DNA of 64,000 nt from F23-D06 sp963603365 (lineage in GTDB: Bacteria; Bacteroidota; Bacteroidia; Bacteroidales; WCHB1-69), in the NCBI GenBank assembly GCA_963603365.1, contig CAVCMI010000015.1:1-64000 (forward strand). Direction: 5' to 3'. The translations under genes and the position numbers were made by a program. The notes below the pieces were generated by a model. That model did not search any database. It worked only from the letters and a program-made list of their open reading frames with translations, and was not told the DNA's origin. Positions 24,397-32,367 of the stretch are shown here, piece by piece (position 1 is the first letter of the stretch; every line of letters begins with the position of its first letter).

Positions 24397-26277
24397 ATGA
24401 AAAAACATTTTTCGCTCTTTTTATTGATCATGGCGGCGGCGCTGACCTCTTTCGGACAAGCATGGCTTCACCACGCCATCCCCGACGGACGTGTGGACCA
24501 AGTGTGGCAAGGTGACGGGCTGCCGCAAGGCTTTGACGGCAACGGCGTCATCATCGGACTCACTGACTGGGGCTTCGACTATACGCACCCTGTTTTCTAC
24601 GACACGACCCTTGTGCAGTACCGGGTGCTGCGCTCCTGGGACCAGTTCAAGACTGCCGGCCCCGCCCCCGAGGGTTTCAATTACGGGACTGAATACGTCG
24701 GCATGGACGCACTGCTGCAGGCGCACTGCGACACGGCCAATTTCTACGATTATGCCTATCACGGCACCCATTGCGCTTCCATTGCCGGGGGGTCGGGCGC
24801 AGGCACCGAATACCGCGGCGTGGCATCCGGGGCGCAGTTCCTGTTTGCCACCATCGACATCACCGCGCAAGCGGTCATCGATGCCTGGAACTGGATGTAC
24901 AACGTGGCTATGCAAGAGGGCAAACGGCTGGTTGTCAGCATGAGCTGGGGCGTCTATTTTCTGGACAACATGGACGGCACCGGAGCCCTCGCCAATGAGG
25001 TTCGCCGCCTTACCGACAACGGCGTTGTGTTTGTGGCCTCCGCCGGCAACAACGGCAACGCCAACTTCCATGTCCAACACGACTTTCCGCAAGACGGCGA
25101 CACCATGTTCACCCAAGTGACCTTCCCCTACAGCTCTGCTAACCTTTGGGGCACCTCCGTCACGATGAGCAATTCCGCCAACGCCCCGTTCCGCTTTTCG
25201 CTACAGGTGCTCAACAACGCCTTCACCCCCGTTGCTGCCACCCCTTTCATTGCTACAGCTGACGGTGACATCTACAAGGACACCTTTATGGTTGTAAACA
25301 ACGACACCGTGTTCTACAATTACGAAGTCACCGCCTCCTCCCAGTATAACCAGTCTCCGAAAGTGCGGCTGCGCCTCAAGACAAACAACAAGCACTTGTA
25401 CAGCCTTGCCGTTACCGCCGAAAACGGCACTTTCCACGCCTGGAATCTGGCAGAACTCTCCAAAGCCTACGGCAATTGGGGGGCAGACTTTCTGAAGCCG
25501 GCAAGCCGTCCGAGCTGGAAAGCCGGCGACAACCGCTACGGCATCGGCATACCGGGCAACATTGACGACATTGTCACCGTGGCTGCCCACCAGTCGCGCT
25601 ACACCATTGCCTCTGGCAGCATAATTGGCGGACAGATTGCCGACTTCTCCAGTTCCGGTCCCTGCTTCCACGAGGTCGTAAAGCCCGAGGTCTCAGCCCC
25701 AGGTCGAGGGGTTGTCTCTGCCATCTCTTCATACACCAACACATACGAGGGAACATACAAGGCCTCTGTGGACTTCAATGGCCGCACCTACCGCTTTGCC
25801 GCCCTCTCGGGCACGTCCATGTCGGCGCCTTTCGTCTCCGGTGTCGCAGCCTTAGTGCTCCAAGCCAACCCCTACTTGTCGGCAAGGCAGGTTAAGGACA
25901 TCCTCACCGCTTCGGCCTATCAGGACGAGTTTACGGAATCCGCCGGCGTCGAGCGTTTCGGCTACGGCAAAGTGAACGCATGGCAAGCCGTGCAAGACGC
26001 CTTGAACACCACTGGCATCGAGACAGGGACGCTGACGCAAGATTCGCGCTGTTCGGTATTTCCGAACCCCGCCACCGGCTTCTGCTATGTCTCTGTACAG
26101 AGCGACAGTCCGGAAATCCGCTGCCGCATTTACGACCTTAAGGGCCAATTGCTCCGGACTGAACGGCTGCAACAGGGCGTGAACACGCTCTCCCTCGCGT
26201 CCCTGCCCTCCGGCTGCTATCTGCTGCGCATAGATGATGCCTCAAAATCCATGACTAAAAAACTGGTTGTACGATAG
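24397..26277 (+). CDS. secreted S8 subtilisin-like protease with type IX secretion sorting domain
   Basis: The 626-residue protein starts with a signal peptide (MKKHFSLFLLIMAAALTSFG). The subtilase domain has aspartate 57 (GLTDWGFDYTHP), histidine 122 (YHGTHCASIAGG) and serine 474 (SGTSMSAPFVSGVAAL), so the catalytic triad is complete. An insert of about 150 residues separates the His and Ser regions. From about residue 550 comes a Por/type-A C-terminal sorting domain (VFPNPATG, then IYDLKGQLL, ending MTKKLVVR), which directs outer-membrane export and surface attachment by the type IX system. An upstream ATG at 24358 falls inside the leader hairpin and would spoil the signal peptide, so 24397 is chosen. 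No terminator separates it from the relA/spoT gene. Confidence 0.94.
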   Translation: MKKHFSLFLLIMAAALTSFGQAWLHHAIPDGRVDQVWQGDGLPQGFDGNGVIIGLTDWGFDYTHPVFYDTTLVQYRVLRSWDQFKTAGPAPEGFNYGTEYVGMDALLQAHCDTANFYDYAYHGTHCASIAGGSGAGTEYRGVASGAQFLFATIDITAQAVIDAWNWMYNVAMQEGKRLVVSMSWGVYFLDNMDGTGALANEVRRLTDNGVVFVASAGNNGNANFHVQHDFPQDGDTMFTQVTFPYSSANLWGTSVTMSNSANAPFRFSLQVLNNAFTPVAATPFIATADGDIYKDTFMVVNNDTVFYNYEVTASSQYNQSPKVRLRLKTNNKHLYSLAVTAENGTFHAWNLAELSKAYGNWGADFLKPASRPSWKAGDNRYGIGIPGNIDDIVTVAAHQSRYTIASGSIIGGQIADFSSSGPCFHEVVKPEVSAPGRGVVSAISSYTNTYEGTYKASVDFNGRTYRFAALSGTSMSAPFVSGVAALVLQANPYLSARQVKDILTASAYQDEFTESAGVERFGYGKVNAWQAVQDALNTTGIETGTLTQDSRCSVFPNPATGFCYVSVQSDSPEIRCRIYDLKGQLLRTERLQQGVNTLSLASLPSGCYLLRIDDASKSMTKKLVVR

Positions 26278-26325
26278 ACCGGCGGGATTGTGCCACGCCG
26301 TCACCGCTCTTGACTTACAAACGAT

Positions 26326-28449
26326 ATGGAAATCAACAACGGAAACCGCACCGAATACATACCTAACGAAGTTCTGGAGAACAAGACTATTGTAAGGAAG
26401 TACCGCCAACTGCTCACCATCTTGTACCACCGCACCGATGCCGAAGAACGCAAGATGATAAGGAAAGCATTCGTGCTGGCCACAAACGCCCACTACGGCG
26501 TGCGGCGGAAAAGCGGAGAACCTTACATCTACCACCCTATCGCCGTGGCTCTGATATGCTGTCAGGAAATGAACCTCGGCTTCACATCCGTAATCTGCGC
26601 CTTGCTCCACGATGTAGTGGAAGACACCGAATACACTCTGGAGGACATTCGTGACATGTTCGGGGATGCGGTGGCAGAAATCATTGACGGACTGACAAAA
26701 ATCGAAAACCTTGTCATGGACGACCGCAGTTCCATACAGGCCGAGAATTTCAGGAAGATTTTCCTCTCCATGTCCAAAGACGTGCGGGTCATCCTCATCA
26801 AACTGGCTGACAGGCTGCACAATATGCGAACCCTTTCTTCGATGCCGCCGGAGAAACAACTGAAAATCGCTTCCGAGACCTCCTATTTCTATGTGCCGTT
26901 TGCCCACCGTTTAGGTCTCTATTCCATCAAAAGCGAGCTGGAAGACTATGCCATGCTTTATACAGACCCTACCGACTATTATGCCATCGCTGCCCGGATG
27001 AAAGAGACTGAAGAAGAGCGTGCTGCCTTGATCGACGAGTTTGTGAAACCTATACAGGAAGCCATCGCCGCCAACGGCATCAAGGCAGAGGTTTCCTCCC
27101 GCACAAAGTCCATTTTCTCTATCCATCAGAAAATCCTCCGCAAAGGGGTGAACTTTGATGACATATATGACATTTTTGCAGTCCGCTTTGTCTTTGACAG
27201 TCCCATCGAACAAGAATTCGAGATTTGCTGGCGGATTTACCGCATCGTTTGCCTGCTGTATCAAACCAATCCCTCCAGAGACCGGAACTTCCTGACCCAC
27301 CCCAAGCCTAACGGATACCAGTCGCTGCACGTCACCGCCATGAGCAAAGCGGGGAAATGGGTCGAGGTGCAGATCCGTTCCAAACGGATGGACGAAATTG
27401 CCGAGAAAGGGCTTGCCGCCCATTTCAAGTACAAGGAAGAGGGTGAGATGCCGGCAGACCAGATTGTGGAAAAACGGCTGGAAGACTGGCTCAGCAAAAC
27501 AAGAGAAATCCTCAACAGCAAGGATGCCGATGCGCTCGATTTCCTGAACGAGGTGAAACTGAACTTGGGACTGAAAGAGGTTTTCGCTTTCACCCCAAAA
27601 GGAGACATGAAAACGCTTCCGGCCGGTTCTACAGTCCTTGACTTCGCTTACGCACTGCATACAAAACTCGGAGACCATTGCATCGGAGCAAAGGTCAACT
27701 ACAACATTGTACCCGCCGACAAGAGGCTGGAAAACGGCGACCAAGTGGAGATAATTACCTCCAAGAAGCAGTCGCCGAAAGTGGAGTGGCTCGATTTTGT
27801 CAAGACGCCGAAAGCACGCCGGAGCATCCGCGACTTTTTCCGTTCTGAACAGAAAGACCAGCCCGGAACACCGGGAAGCACGCCGAAGCAAAGCAAAGAA
27901 CTGGCAGAGTTCAAGGAAAAAGTGTCAAAAGAGATTGCCAACAAATCGCTTGACCAGCTTATTGAAGAGCAGTTGGACGTAACGCCCAACGCTTTCTTGC
28001 TTGACAAGAACACCGACATCTCCAAGTATGTCATTGCCCACTGCTGCGACCCCATACCTGGCGACCCTGTAGTCGGGTTTCTCTTTTCTGACAAAATTGT
28101 CGTGCACCGCACCAACTGTCCGCGCGCCATCGAGCAGATGTCGAAGTTCGGCAACCGCATCATCAAGACAAAATGGCGCAAAGGTCAAGACATCGCCTTC
28201 CTTTCCGGCATACGCATTACCGGCTTTGACCGCAAGGGCATACTCAAGGAAATCATCGACGTGGTGTCGGCGCAGATGGACCTGAACATCCGCTCACTGC
28301 ACGCAGAGACCAAAAAGAGCGTGTTTACCGGAACTATGATGCTTTACATCCAAAACACCCGCGCACTCACCGACCTCATCCGTTCACTCGAGCAAATTGA
28401 CCAGATAGAAAAGGTGGAACGAATAGAAACGACAGAGAAACACAGCTGA
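26326..28449 (+). CDS. bifunctional (p)ppGpp synthetase/hydrolase, RelA/SpoT family
   Basis: This enzyme makes and degrades the stringent-response alarmone (p)ppGpp. The 707-residue protein has an N-terminal hydrolase HD domain with intact HDVVEDT (His95, Asp96), and a synthetase domain with FDDIYDIFAVRFVF and NGYQSLH. A TGS domain (VFAFTPKGDMKTLPAGSTVLD) and a C-terminal ACT domain (ITGFDRKGILKEIIDVVSAQ) follow. The intact HD site shows that hydrolysis is retained, so it is of the bifunctional Rel type rather than the synthetase-only RelA. It begins 48 bases after the subtilase stop, with no clear promoter between. Confidence 0.95.
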   Translation: MEINNGNRTEYIPNEVLENKTIVRKYRQLLTILYHRTDAEERKMIRKAFVLATNAHYGVRRKSGEPYIYHPIAVALICCQEMNLGFTSVICALLHDVVEDTEYTLEDIRDMFGDAVAEIIDGLTKIENLVMDDRSSIQAENFRKIFLSMSKDVRVILIKLADRLHNMRTLSSMPPEKQLKIASETSYFYVPFAHRLGLYSIKSELEDYAMLYTDPTDYYAIAARMKETEEERAALIDEFVKPIQEAIAANGIKAEVSSRTKSIFSIHQKILRKGVNFDDIYDIFAVRFVFDSPIEQEFEICWRIYRIVCLLYQTNPSRDRNFLTHPKPNGYQSLHVTAMSKAGKWVEVQIRSKRMDEIAEKGLAAHFKYKEEGEMPADQIVEKRLEDWLSKTREILNSKDADALDFLNEVKLNLGLKEVFAFTPKGDMKTLPAGSTVLDFAYALHTKLGDHCIGAKVNYNIVPADKRLENGDQVEIITSKKQSPKVEWLDFVKTPKARRSIRDFFRSEQKDQPGTPGSTPKQSKELAEFKEKVSKEIANKSLDQLIEEQLDVTPNAFLLDKNTDISKYVIAHCCDPIPGDPVVGFLFSDKIVVHRTNCPRAIEQMSKFGNRIIKTKWRKGQDIAFLSGIRITGFDRKGILKEIIDVVSAQMDLNIRSLHAETKKSVFTGTMMLYIQNTRALTDLIRSLEQIDQIEKVERIETTEKHS

Positions 28450-28525
28450 TAATGTTTTTCGGCACACTATTTGCAACTGGACTCCGTGGTAATTTTTTTA
28501 ATCATAAATCTAAAAACCTTTTATT

Positions 28526-28750
28526 ATGAAACCTACAGAAATTTTAGCATTCGTTGCCGGCGCAGCAGCCGCCACGGGAATCACCCTCCTGTTCACGACA
28601 GACAAGGGGCGCGATCTGCGGAACAATGTCTCTGAAAAGCTCTCCAAAGAAGAGTTGGACAAACTGATCGCCAAGCTGAAATGCCGCCGCGAAGAAGTTG
28701 CCGCTGAGGAAGCGATTGAGAATGCCCTGGATGAGGAATTGAACGACTAA
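28526..28750 (+). CDS. small YtxH-like membrane protein
   Basis: The 74-residue protein has one N-terminal hydrophobic glycine/alanine-rich segment (ILAFVAGAAAATGITLLFTT) followed by a charged helical tail, the layout of YtxH-domain proteins. Its function is unknown. In the phylum such genes commonly precede a DUF1469 gene, as here, and are considered envelope-stress related. The DUF1469 gene starts nine bases downstream. Confidence 0.75.
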   Translation: MKPTEILAFVAGAAAATGITLLFTTDKGRDLRNNVSEKLSKEELDKLIAKLKCRREEVAAEEAIENALDEELND

Positions 28751-28759
28751 TTCCCGAAA

Positions 28760-29191
28760 ATGGACATTTTTGAAAGATTTTCTAAAAAATTAGCACGTAA
28801 CGCCCGGACAGTGAAAGACGCCAAAGCGTACCTGTCCCGGCGTTATGATTTGCTGAAATTGGAGTTTGTCGAAAAGTCTTCCCAACTGTTGTCGATAGTA
28901 CTGTCGATGCTGATTGTGGTTGTATGCGCCTTGGCAGTACTGCTCTATCTTTCGTCGGCACTGATCAGCTGGCTCACCATAGCCTTGAACGAGGGCTGGG
29001 CTTACACCATCGTATGTGCCGTTTTCGTAGCCATCATCGGATTCGTGCTTCACAAGAAAGACACACTGTTTGTAAAGCCGCTGATCCGTAAGATCAGCTC
29101 AGTGTTGTACAGCGAGAAACAAGACGGTACGACCGTCACAACCATAGAAGAAGAGGATGCAACCCCTCAGGAAGGAGGATCTGATGAGTAA
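28760..29191 (+). CDS. DUF1469 (phage holin family, superfamily III-like) membrane protein
   Basis: The 143-residue protein has an amphipathic N-terminal stretch (residues 1-35), two long membrane segments (about 42-73 and 81-97) and a charged C-terminus. This is the pattern of DUF1469/YqjE-like proteins, annotated as phage holin family. No lysin or other phage gene is nearby, so a cell-lysis role is unlikely. Its last codons overlap the start of the next gene at 29184. Confidence 0.8.
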   Translation: MDIFERFSKKLARNARTVKDAKAYLSRRYDLLKLEFVEKSSQLLSIVLSMLIVVVCALAVLLYLSSALISWLTIALNEGWAYTIVCAVFVAIIGFVLHKKDTLFVKPLIRKISSVLYSEKQDGTTVTTIEEEDATPQEGGSDE

Positions 29192-29615
29192 TGGGAAAAA
29201 AAGCGCGACGGCCCCTTTCAACAGTTTGGAAGAGATTGCTGCCCGCAAAGCCGTGCTGAAGGCGCAACTAAAGCAACAGGAAGAGGTCTTGGCACAAGAC
29301 CTGGAAGCCTATCGCGACGATATCGACACACTCAAACTGATGTGGAGCCAGATAGTCAGTCTCCGGAAAAAGGGGGACGAGGTCAGCAAAATATTCACAC
29401 AGGGACCATTCAAAGCCGGAGGTTCCAGTTGGCTGGCAGGATTGTCGTTAGGAACAAGCCTTGCCAAAATCGCCTGTACGGGCATACTGTCCAAAAGATC
29501 CGCCTCTTCAAAGAAGCCTCTTGCGACAACATTGTTTTCCTTGGCTTCCAATGTCATCCCGTGGCTATGGCAACGCAGGGAGAAACGAAAACAGCAGAAA
29601 CCGAAAAACGAATAA
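29184..29615 (+). CDS. unrecognised small protein of the YtxH/DUF1469 cluster
   Basis: The 143-residue protein starts at the ATG at 29184, preceded by GGAGG at a fitting distance, an unusually clear ribosome binding site for this organism. An earlier ATG at 29157 is less likely. Residues 13-60 form a probable coiled coil, followed by a weakly hydrophobic, Gly/Ser/Ala-rich part and a strongly basic C-terminus (RREKRKQQKPKNE). I do not recognise a family. The overlap with the DUF1469 gene suggests the products act together at the membrane. Confidence 0.75.
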   Translation: MSNGKKSATAPFNSLEEIAARKAVLKAQLKQQEEVLAQDLEAYRDDIDTLKLMWSQIVSLRKKGDEVSKIFTQGPFKAGGSSWLAGLSLGTSLAKIACTGILSKRSASSKKPLATTLFSLASNVIPWLWQRREKRKQQKPKNE

Positions 29616-29637
29616 TTTAACATACAAGCACATTATT

Positions 29638-30714
29638 ATGGAAAGAATCTTATCAAAAGTAAAACCCGGCGTAGTTTACGGGGAAGACCTGCTCGAAATC
29701 TTCCGCATTGCCAAGGCCGAAAAGTTTGCCCTCCCCGCCGTGAATGTTGTCGGCACCGACTCCATCAATGCCGTCATGGAGGCTGCCAAGGCTGTCAATT
29801 CACCCGTCATGATCCAGTTCTCTAACGGCGGCGGCGTGTTCTATGCCGGCAAGTCGCTGAACAATGACAATCAAGCCGCAGCCATCAAAGGCACGGTGTC
29901 GGGCGCTATGCACATCCACGAGATGGCCGAAATGTACGGCATCCCTGTCGTTGTCCACACCGACCATGCAGCCAAGAAACTGCTGCCTTGGATTGACGGG
30001 TTGCTCGACTTCGGAGAGAAATACTACGCACAGCACGGCAAGCCGCTGTTCAGTTCGCACATGCTCGACCTTTCGGAAGAACCTTTGAAAGAGAACATCG
30101 AGATCTGCAAGAGATACCTCGCCCGCATGGCCAAGATAGAGATGGTGCTCGAGATTGAATTGGGTATCACCGGAGGCGAAGAAGACGGCGTGGACAACAC
30201 CGGCATCGACAGTGCCCGCCTCTATACGCAACCCGAAGACGTAGCATACGCATACGAAGAGTTGAGCAAAATCAGTCCTAACTTCACCATTGCCGCCTCT
30301 TTCGGCAATGTACACGGCGTTTATAAACCCGGCAACGTGAAATTGGAACCCATCATCCTGCACAACTCTCAGGAATATATCCGGGAAAAATTCAACACGG
30401 CCGCCAACCCCGTGAACTTCGTCTTCCACGGCGGCTCCGGTTCTGAACCTGCCAAAATCAAGGAAGCCATAGAATACGGCGTGGTGAAAATGAACATCGA
30501 CACCGACACACAATGGGCCTTTTGGGAAGGAGTTATGACTTACTACAAGAAGAACGAAGCCTACCTGCAGTCGCAGATCGGCAACCCCGAGGGCGATGAC
30601 AAGCCCAACAAAAAATATTACGACCCTCGCGCTTTCCTCCGTGAAGGCGAGAAGTCGGTGGTAGAACGCCTCAAAATAGCGTTCAAAGACCTCAATTGCC
30701 TCGACAGACTGTAG
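29638..30714 (+). CDS. fbaA: class II fructose-1,6-bisphosphate aldolase
   Basis: This zinc enzyme cleaves fructose-1,6-bisphosphate into two triose phosphates in glycolysis and acts in reverse in gluconeogenesis. The 358-residue protein matches the longer FbaA type. Zinc-binding histidines lie in VVVHTDHAAKKLLPW, the region MVLEIELGITGGEEDGVDN is characteristic, and further metal and phosphate ligands lie in GNVHGVYKPGN and FHGGSGS. The open frame extends 59 codons upstream, but the ATG at 29638 (MERILSKVKPGVVYGEDL) is the family start. It follows the YtxH cluster by 22 bases and is closed by the terminator at 30741. Confidence 0.97.
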   Translation: MERILSKVKPGVVYGEDLLEIFRIAKAEKFALPAVNVVGTDSINAVMEAAKAVNSPVMIQFSNGGGVFYAGKSLNNDNQAAAIKGTVSGAMHIHEMAEMYGIPVVVHTDHAAKKLLPWIDGLLDFGEKYYAQHGKPLFSSHMLDLSEEPLKENIEICKRYLARMAKIEMVLEIELGITGGEEDGVDNTGIDSARLYTQPEDVAYAYEELSKISPNFTIAASFGNVHGVYKPGNVKLEPIILHNSQEYIREKFNTAANPVNFVFHGGSGSEPAKIKEAIEYGVVKMNIDTDTQWAFWEGVMTYYKKNEAYLQSQIGNPEGDDKPNKKYYDPRAFLREGEKSVVERLKIAFKDLNCLDRL

Positions 30715-30740
30715 CAACGTCTTTTTCAATTGTTCATATA

Positions 30741-30776
30741 AGGGCATGACTCAACCGATAGTCATGCCTTTTCTTG
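30741..30776 (+). terminator. terminator of fbaA
   Basis: A 9-bp stem, GGCATGACT (30743-30751) with AGTCATGCC (30760-30768), is followed by a T-rich stretch, 29 bases after the fbaA stop codon. Confidence 0.88.
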
Positions 30777-30910
30777 TTTTGAACAACCAACAGTTTGTTA
30801 TCAATTAATTGTCTGATGAGTTTGTTGGTGTTCAAGGACAAGTTCAACTCGGAAAGTTTTAGCGGACAGCAATAAAAAAGAACAGCGTCTCCGGTGCATG
30901 GCATCAATGC

Positions 30911-30945
30911 GCTGAAAAAAAGAGATTCGTTGCACTTAACGAATC
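30911..30945 (-). terminator. terminator of the tRNA-Ser/tRNA-Pro transcript
   Basis: GATTCGTT (30924-30931) pairs with AACGAATC (30938-30945) around a six-base loop, and on the minus strand a run of seven T follows. The stretch from 30777 to 30910 between the two terminators shows no gene. Confidence 0.85.
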
Positions 30946-30980
30946 GCTTATGGTATCCACTTCAAAACCCTTAGCTTCTG

Positions 30981-31054
30981 TCGGGGTGAGAAGACTCGAA
31001 CTTCCGACCCCTTGCACCCCATGCAAGTGCGCTAGCCAACTGCGCCACACCCCG
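30981..31054 (-). tRNA. tRNA-Pro (anticodon GGG)
   Basis: On the minus strand the 74 bases fold as a full cloverleaf. The acceptor stem is CGGGGTG with CACCCCG and discriminator A, and the D arm contains AGTTGG. The anticodon stem CTTGC/GCAAG holds the loop ATGGGGT with anticodon GGG, and the T arm has GTTCGAGTC. CCA is not encoded. Confidence 0.95.
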
Positions 31055-31090
31055 ATGAGCAGAGTTTGATTTCAAAGCCTGAAACTTTAG

Positions 31091-31177
31091 CGGAGAGGGC
31101 GAGATTCGAACTCGCGGAAAGGTTTCCCCTTCGACAGTTTAGCAAACTGTTGGTTTCAGCCACTCACCCACCTCTCC
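31091..31177 (-). tRNA. tRNA-Ser (anticodon GCT)
   Basis: The 87 bases on the minus strand form a class II tRNA with acceptor stem GGAGAGG/CCTCTCC and discriminator G. The anticodon stem ACAGT/ACTGT has loop TTGCTAA (anticodon GCT), followed by a long variable arm (GAAGGGGAAACCTTTC) and T arm GTTCGAATC. It reads AGC and AGT codons. It lies 36 bases upstream of tRNA-Pro and both probably share the promoter at 31205. Confidence 0.95.
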
Positions 31178-31204
31178 AGATGGTTTTGCTTTTGAAATCG
31201 GCTG

Positions 31205-31212
31205 CAAAAATA
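31205..31212 (-). promoter_or_regulatory. promoter of the tRNA-Ser/tRNA-Pro unit
   Basis: On the minus strand the bases read TATTTTTG followed by C, 28 bases before the first base of tRNA-Ser. Confidence 0.7.
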
Positions 31213-31254
31213 CACTTTTTTTCATATAGGGCGGGCATCCAAAAAAGATTTTTT

Positions 31255-32223
31255 TCAGAGCCCTGATTCCTGTCTCATTCCTTTCTGTTTGTCCTTGACA
31301 CAATGATTGCCGCTGTTTCCGTCGGGCTGGATGCCAAGCGGATCCGCAGGACCGAGACGACTGCCGGTCAGCAATTTGAAACAGGCTTTCAAGTGCGCCC
31401 GTATGCCTTGTCTGCCTATCGCTTCAGCATTGCACAACTGCATCCGTCCCTGTTCTGTTGCCTCTTCCCCAAGACGGGTGAAATGGCGGCGGAATGTGGC
31501 ATTGGTGATGCCCCATTTGAGCATAAACTGCCACGAGCCGTCGTTTTTCTTTATTCTGCCCGTGGTCTTTGTCTCAAAATGATAGGCCCGGCAATTCCCT
31601 AACCCTTTGAAGTGTCGAACGCCGGCCATCCACAACTTTGCAGCCAGGTCAGGGTCGCTGTACATGCCTGGCGTGTATTCGATGCTGTATCCGCCCACAA
31701 GGTCCCACACGTCACGGTGCAAAAGATTTGGCGGCCAGGTGGCGCCCAGCCAGTCCTCTTTATGATAGGTCATGTATTCGCGCAGAAGTCTCTCCTCTTC
31801 AAAAGTCTCGAGGCTATCGCCATAGTTGGCGCGTATGCCCACATCAAGCCAGTTGTGAGGCTGTATCATAGTGCCGGAAAGGAAGAAACGGTTGTCTGGC
31901 AGTCTGTCTATCTCATCGGAAAGAGCCTTGTCCCAGCCGGGCAACAGGTACATATCGTCGTTCAGATAGAAGATATAGTCGGTTTTTACCTTACTGCGCA
32001 TGCTGTTGGCGGCAAGGCACACCCCAACATTACGCTCCGACCAGGTATAGTCAAGTCCCTGCGCCCGCACCCAATCGAGCGTTCCGTCTGTTCCTTCGTT
32101 CACGTGAACAATGATCTGATGACGATAAGCGGAGTTTTTGCGGATGCTCTCCACGCAGAGTTTCAGGAAGCCAAGGTTGTTCCAACTGGGGATAATGACT
32201 GAGAATGACTGTTCCATAGGCAT
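31255..32223 (-). CDS. family 2 glycosyltransferase
   Basis: The 322-residue protein has a GT-A fold at the N-terminus. It has FSVIIPSWNNLGFLKLCVES, a nucleotide-sugar region with NEGTDGT and ERNVGVCLAAN, the metal-binding DxD-like YLNDDMYLL and, further on, the acceptor-side segment MYSDPDLAAKLWMAG. Such enzymes add sugars to lipid or glycan acceptors, and the substrate is not deducible. The last 40 residues are polar and not conserved-looking. ATG codons at 32223 and 32217 are both possible. It has its own promoter at 32241 and stands alone between pnp and the tRNA genes. Confidence 0.88.
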   Translation of the reverse strand: MPMEQSFSVIIPSWNNLGFLKLCVESIRKNSAYRHQIIVHVNEGTDGTLDWVRAQGLDYTWSERNVGVCLAANSMRSKVKTDYIFYLNDDMYLLPGWDKALSDEIDRLPDNRFFLSGTMIQPHNWLDVGIRANYGDSLETFEEERLLREYMTYHKEDWLGATWPPNLLHRDVWDLVGGYSIEYTPGMYSDPDLAAKLWMAGVRHFKGLGNCRAYHFETKTTGRIKKNDGSWQFMLKWGITNATFRRHFTRLGEEATEQGRMQLCNAEAIGRQGIRAHLKACFKLLTGSRLGPADPLGIQPDGNSGNHCVKDKQKGMRQESGL

Positions 32224-32240
32224 ATATTAAAAAACTGGTG

Positions 32241-32248
32241 CAAAGTTA
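32241..32248 (-). promoter_or_regulatory. promoter of the family 2 glycosyltransferase gene
   Basis: TAACTTTG on the minus strand, followed by C, matches TAnnTTTG and lies 17 bases before the start codon. Confidence 0.65.
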
Positions 32249-32270
32249 GTAAGATTAGGGCTTATACAAA

Positions 32271-32302
32271 GAGTGTCTTAAAAGTTTCCTTTCAAGACAC
32301 TC
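32271..32302 (-). terminator. second hairpin downstream of pnp
   Basis: GAGTGTCTT (32271-32279) pairs perfectly with AAGACACTC (32294-32302), with TTTGTAT following on the minus strand. It probably insulates the glycosyltransferase promoter from pnp read-through. Confidence 0.7.
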
Positions 32303-32315
32303 AAAAACAATGGAG

Positions 32316-32353
32316 TTAAAAACCCGTAGCATCATTCCAATGGGGAATGATGC
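32316..32353 (-). terminator. first hairpin downstream of pnp
   Basis: GCATCATTCC (32329-32338) pairs perfectly with GGAATGATGC (32344-32353) around a five-base loop. On the minus strand a run of five T begins seven bases later. It lies 14 bases after the pnp stop. Confidence 0.7.
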
Positions 32354-32367
32354 AGGATTTAATGGTT

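Noticed and set aside
28760..29191. Phage holin family match as a sign of a prophage
   Set aside because: No lysin, capsid, integrase or other phage gene is near. The DUF1469 family is a common chromosomal membrane family and the neighbours are YtxH and housekeeping genes.
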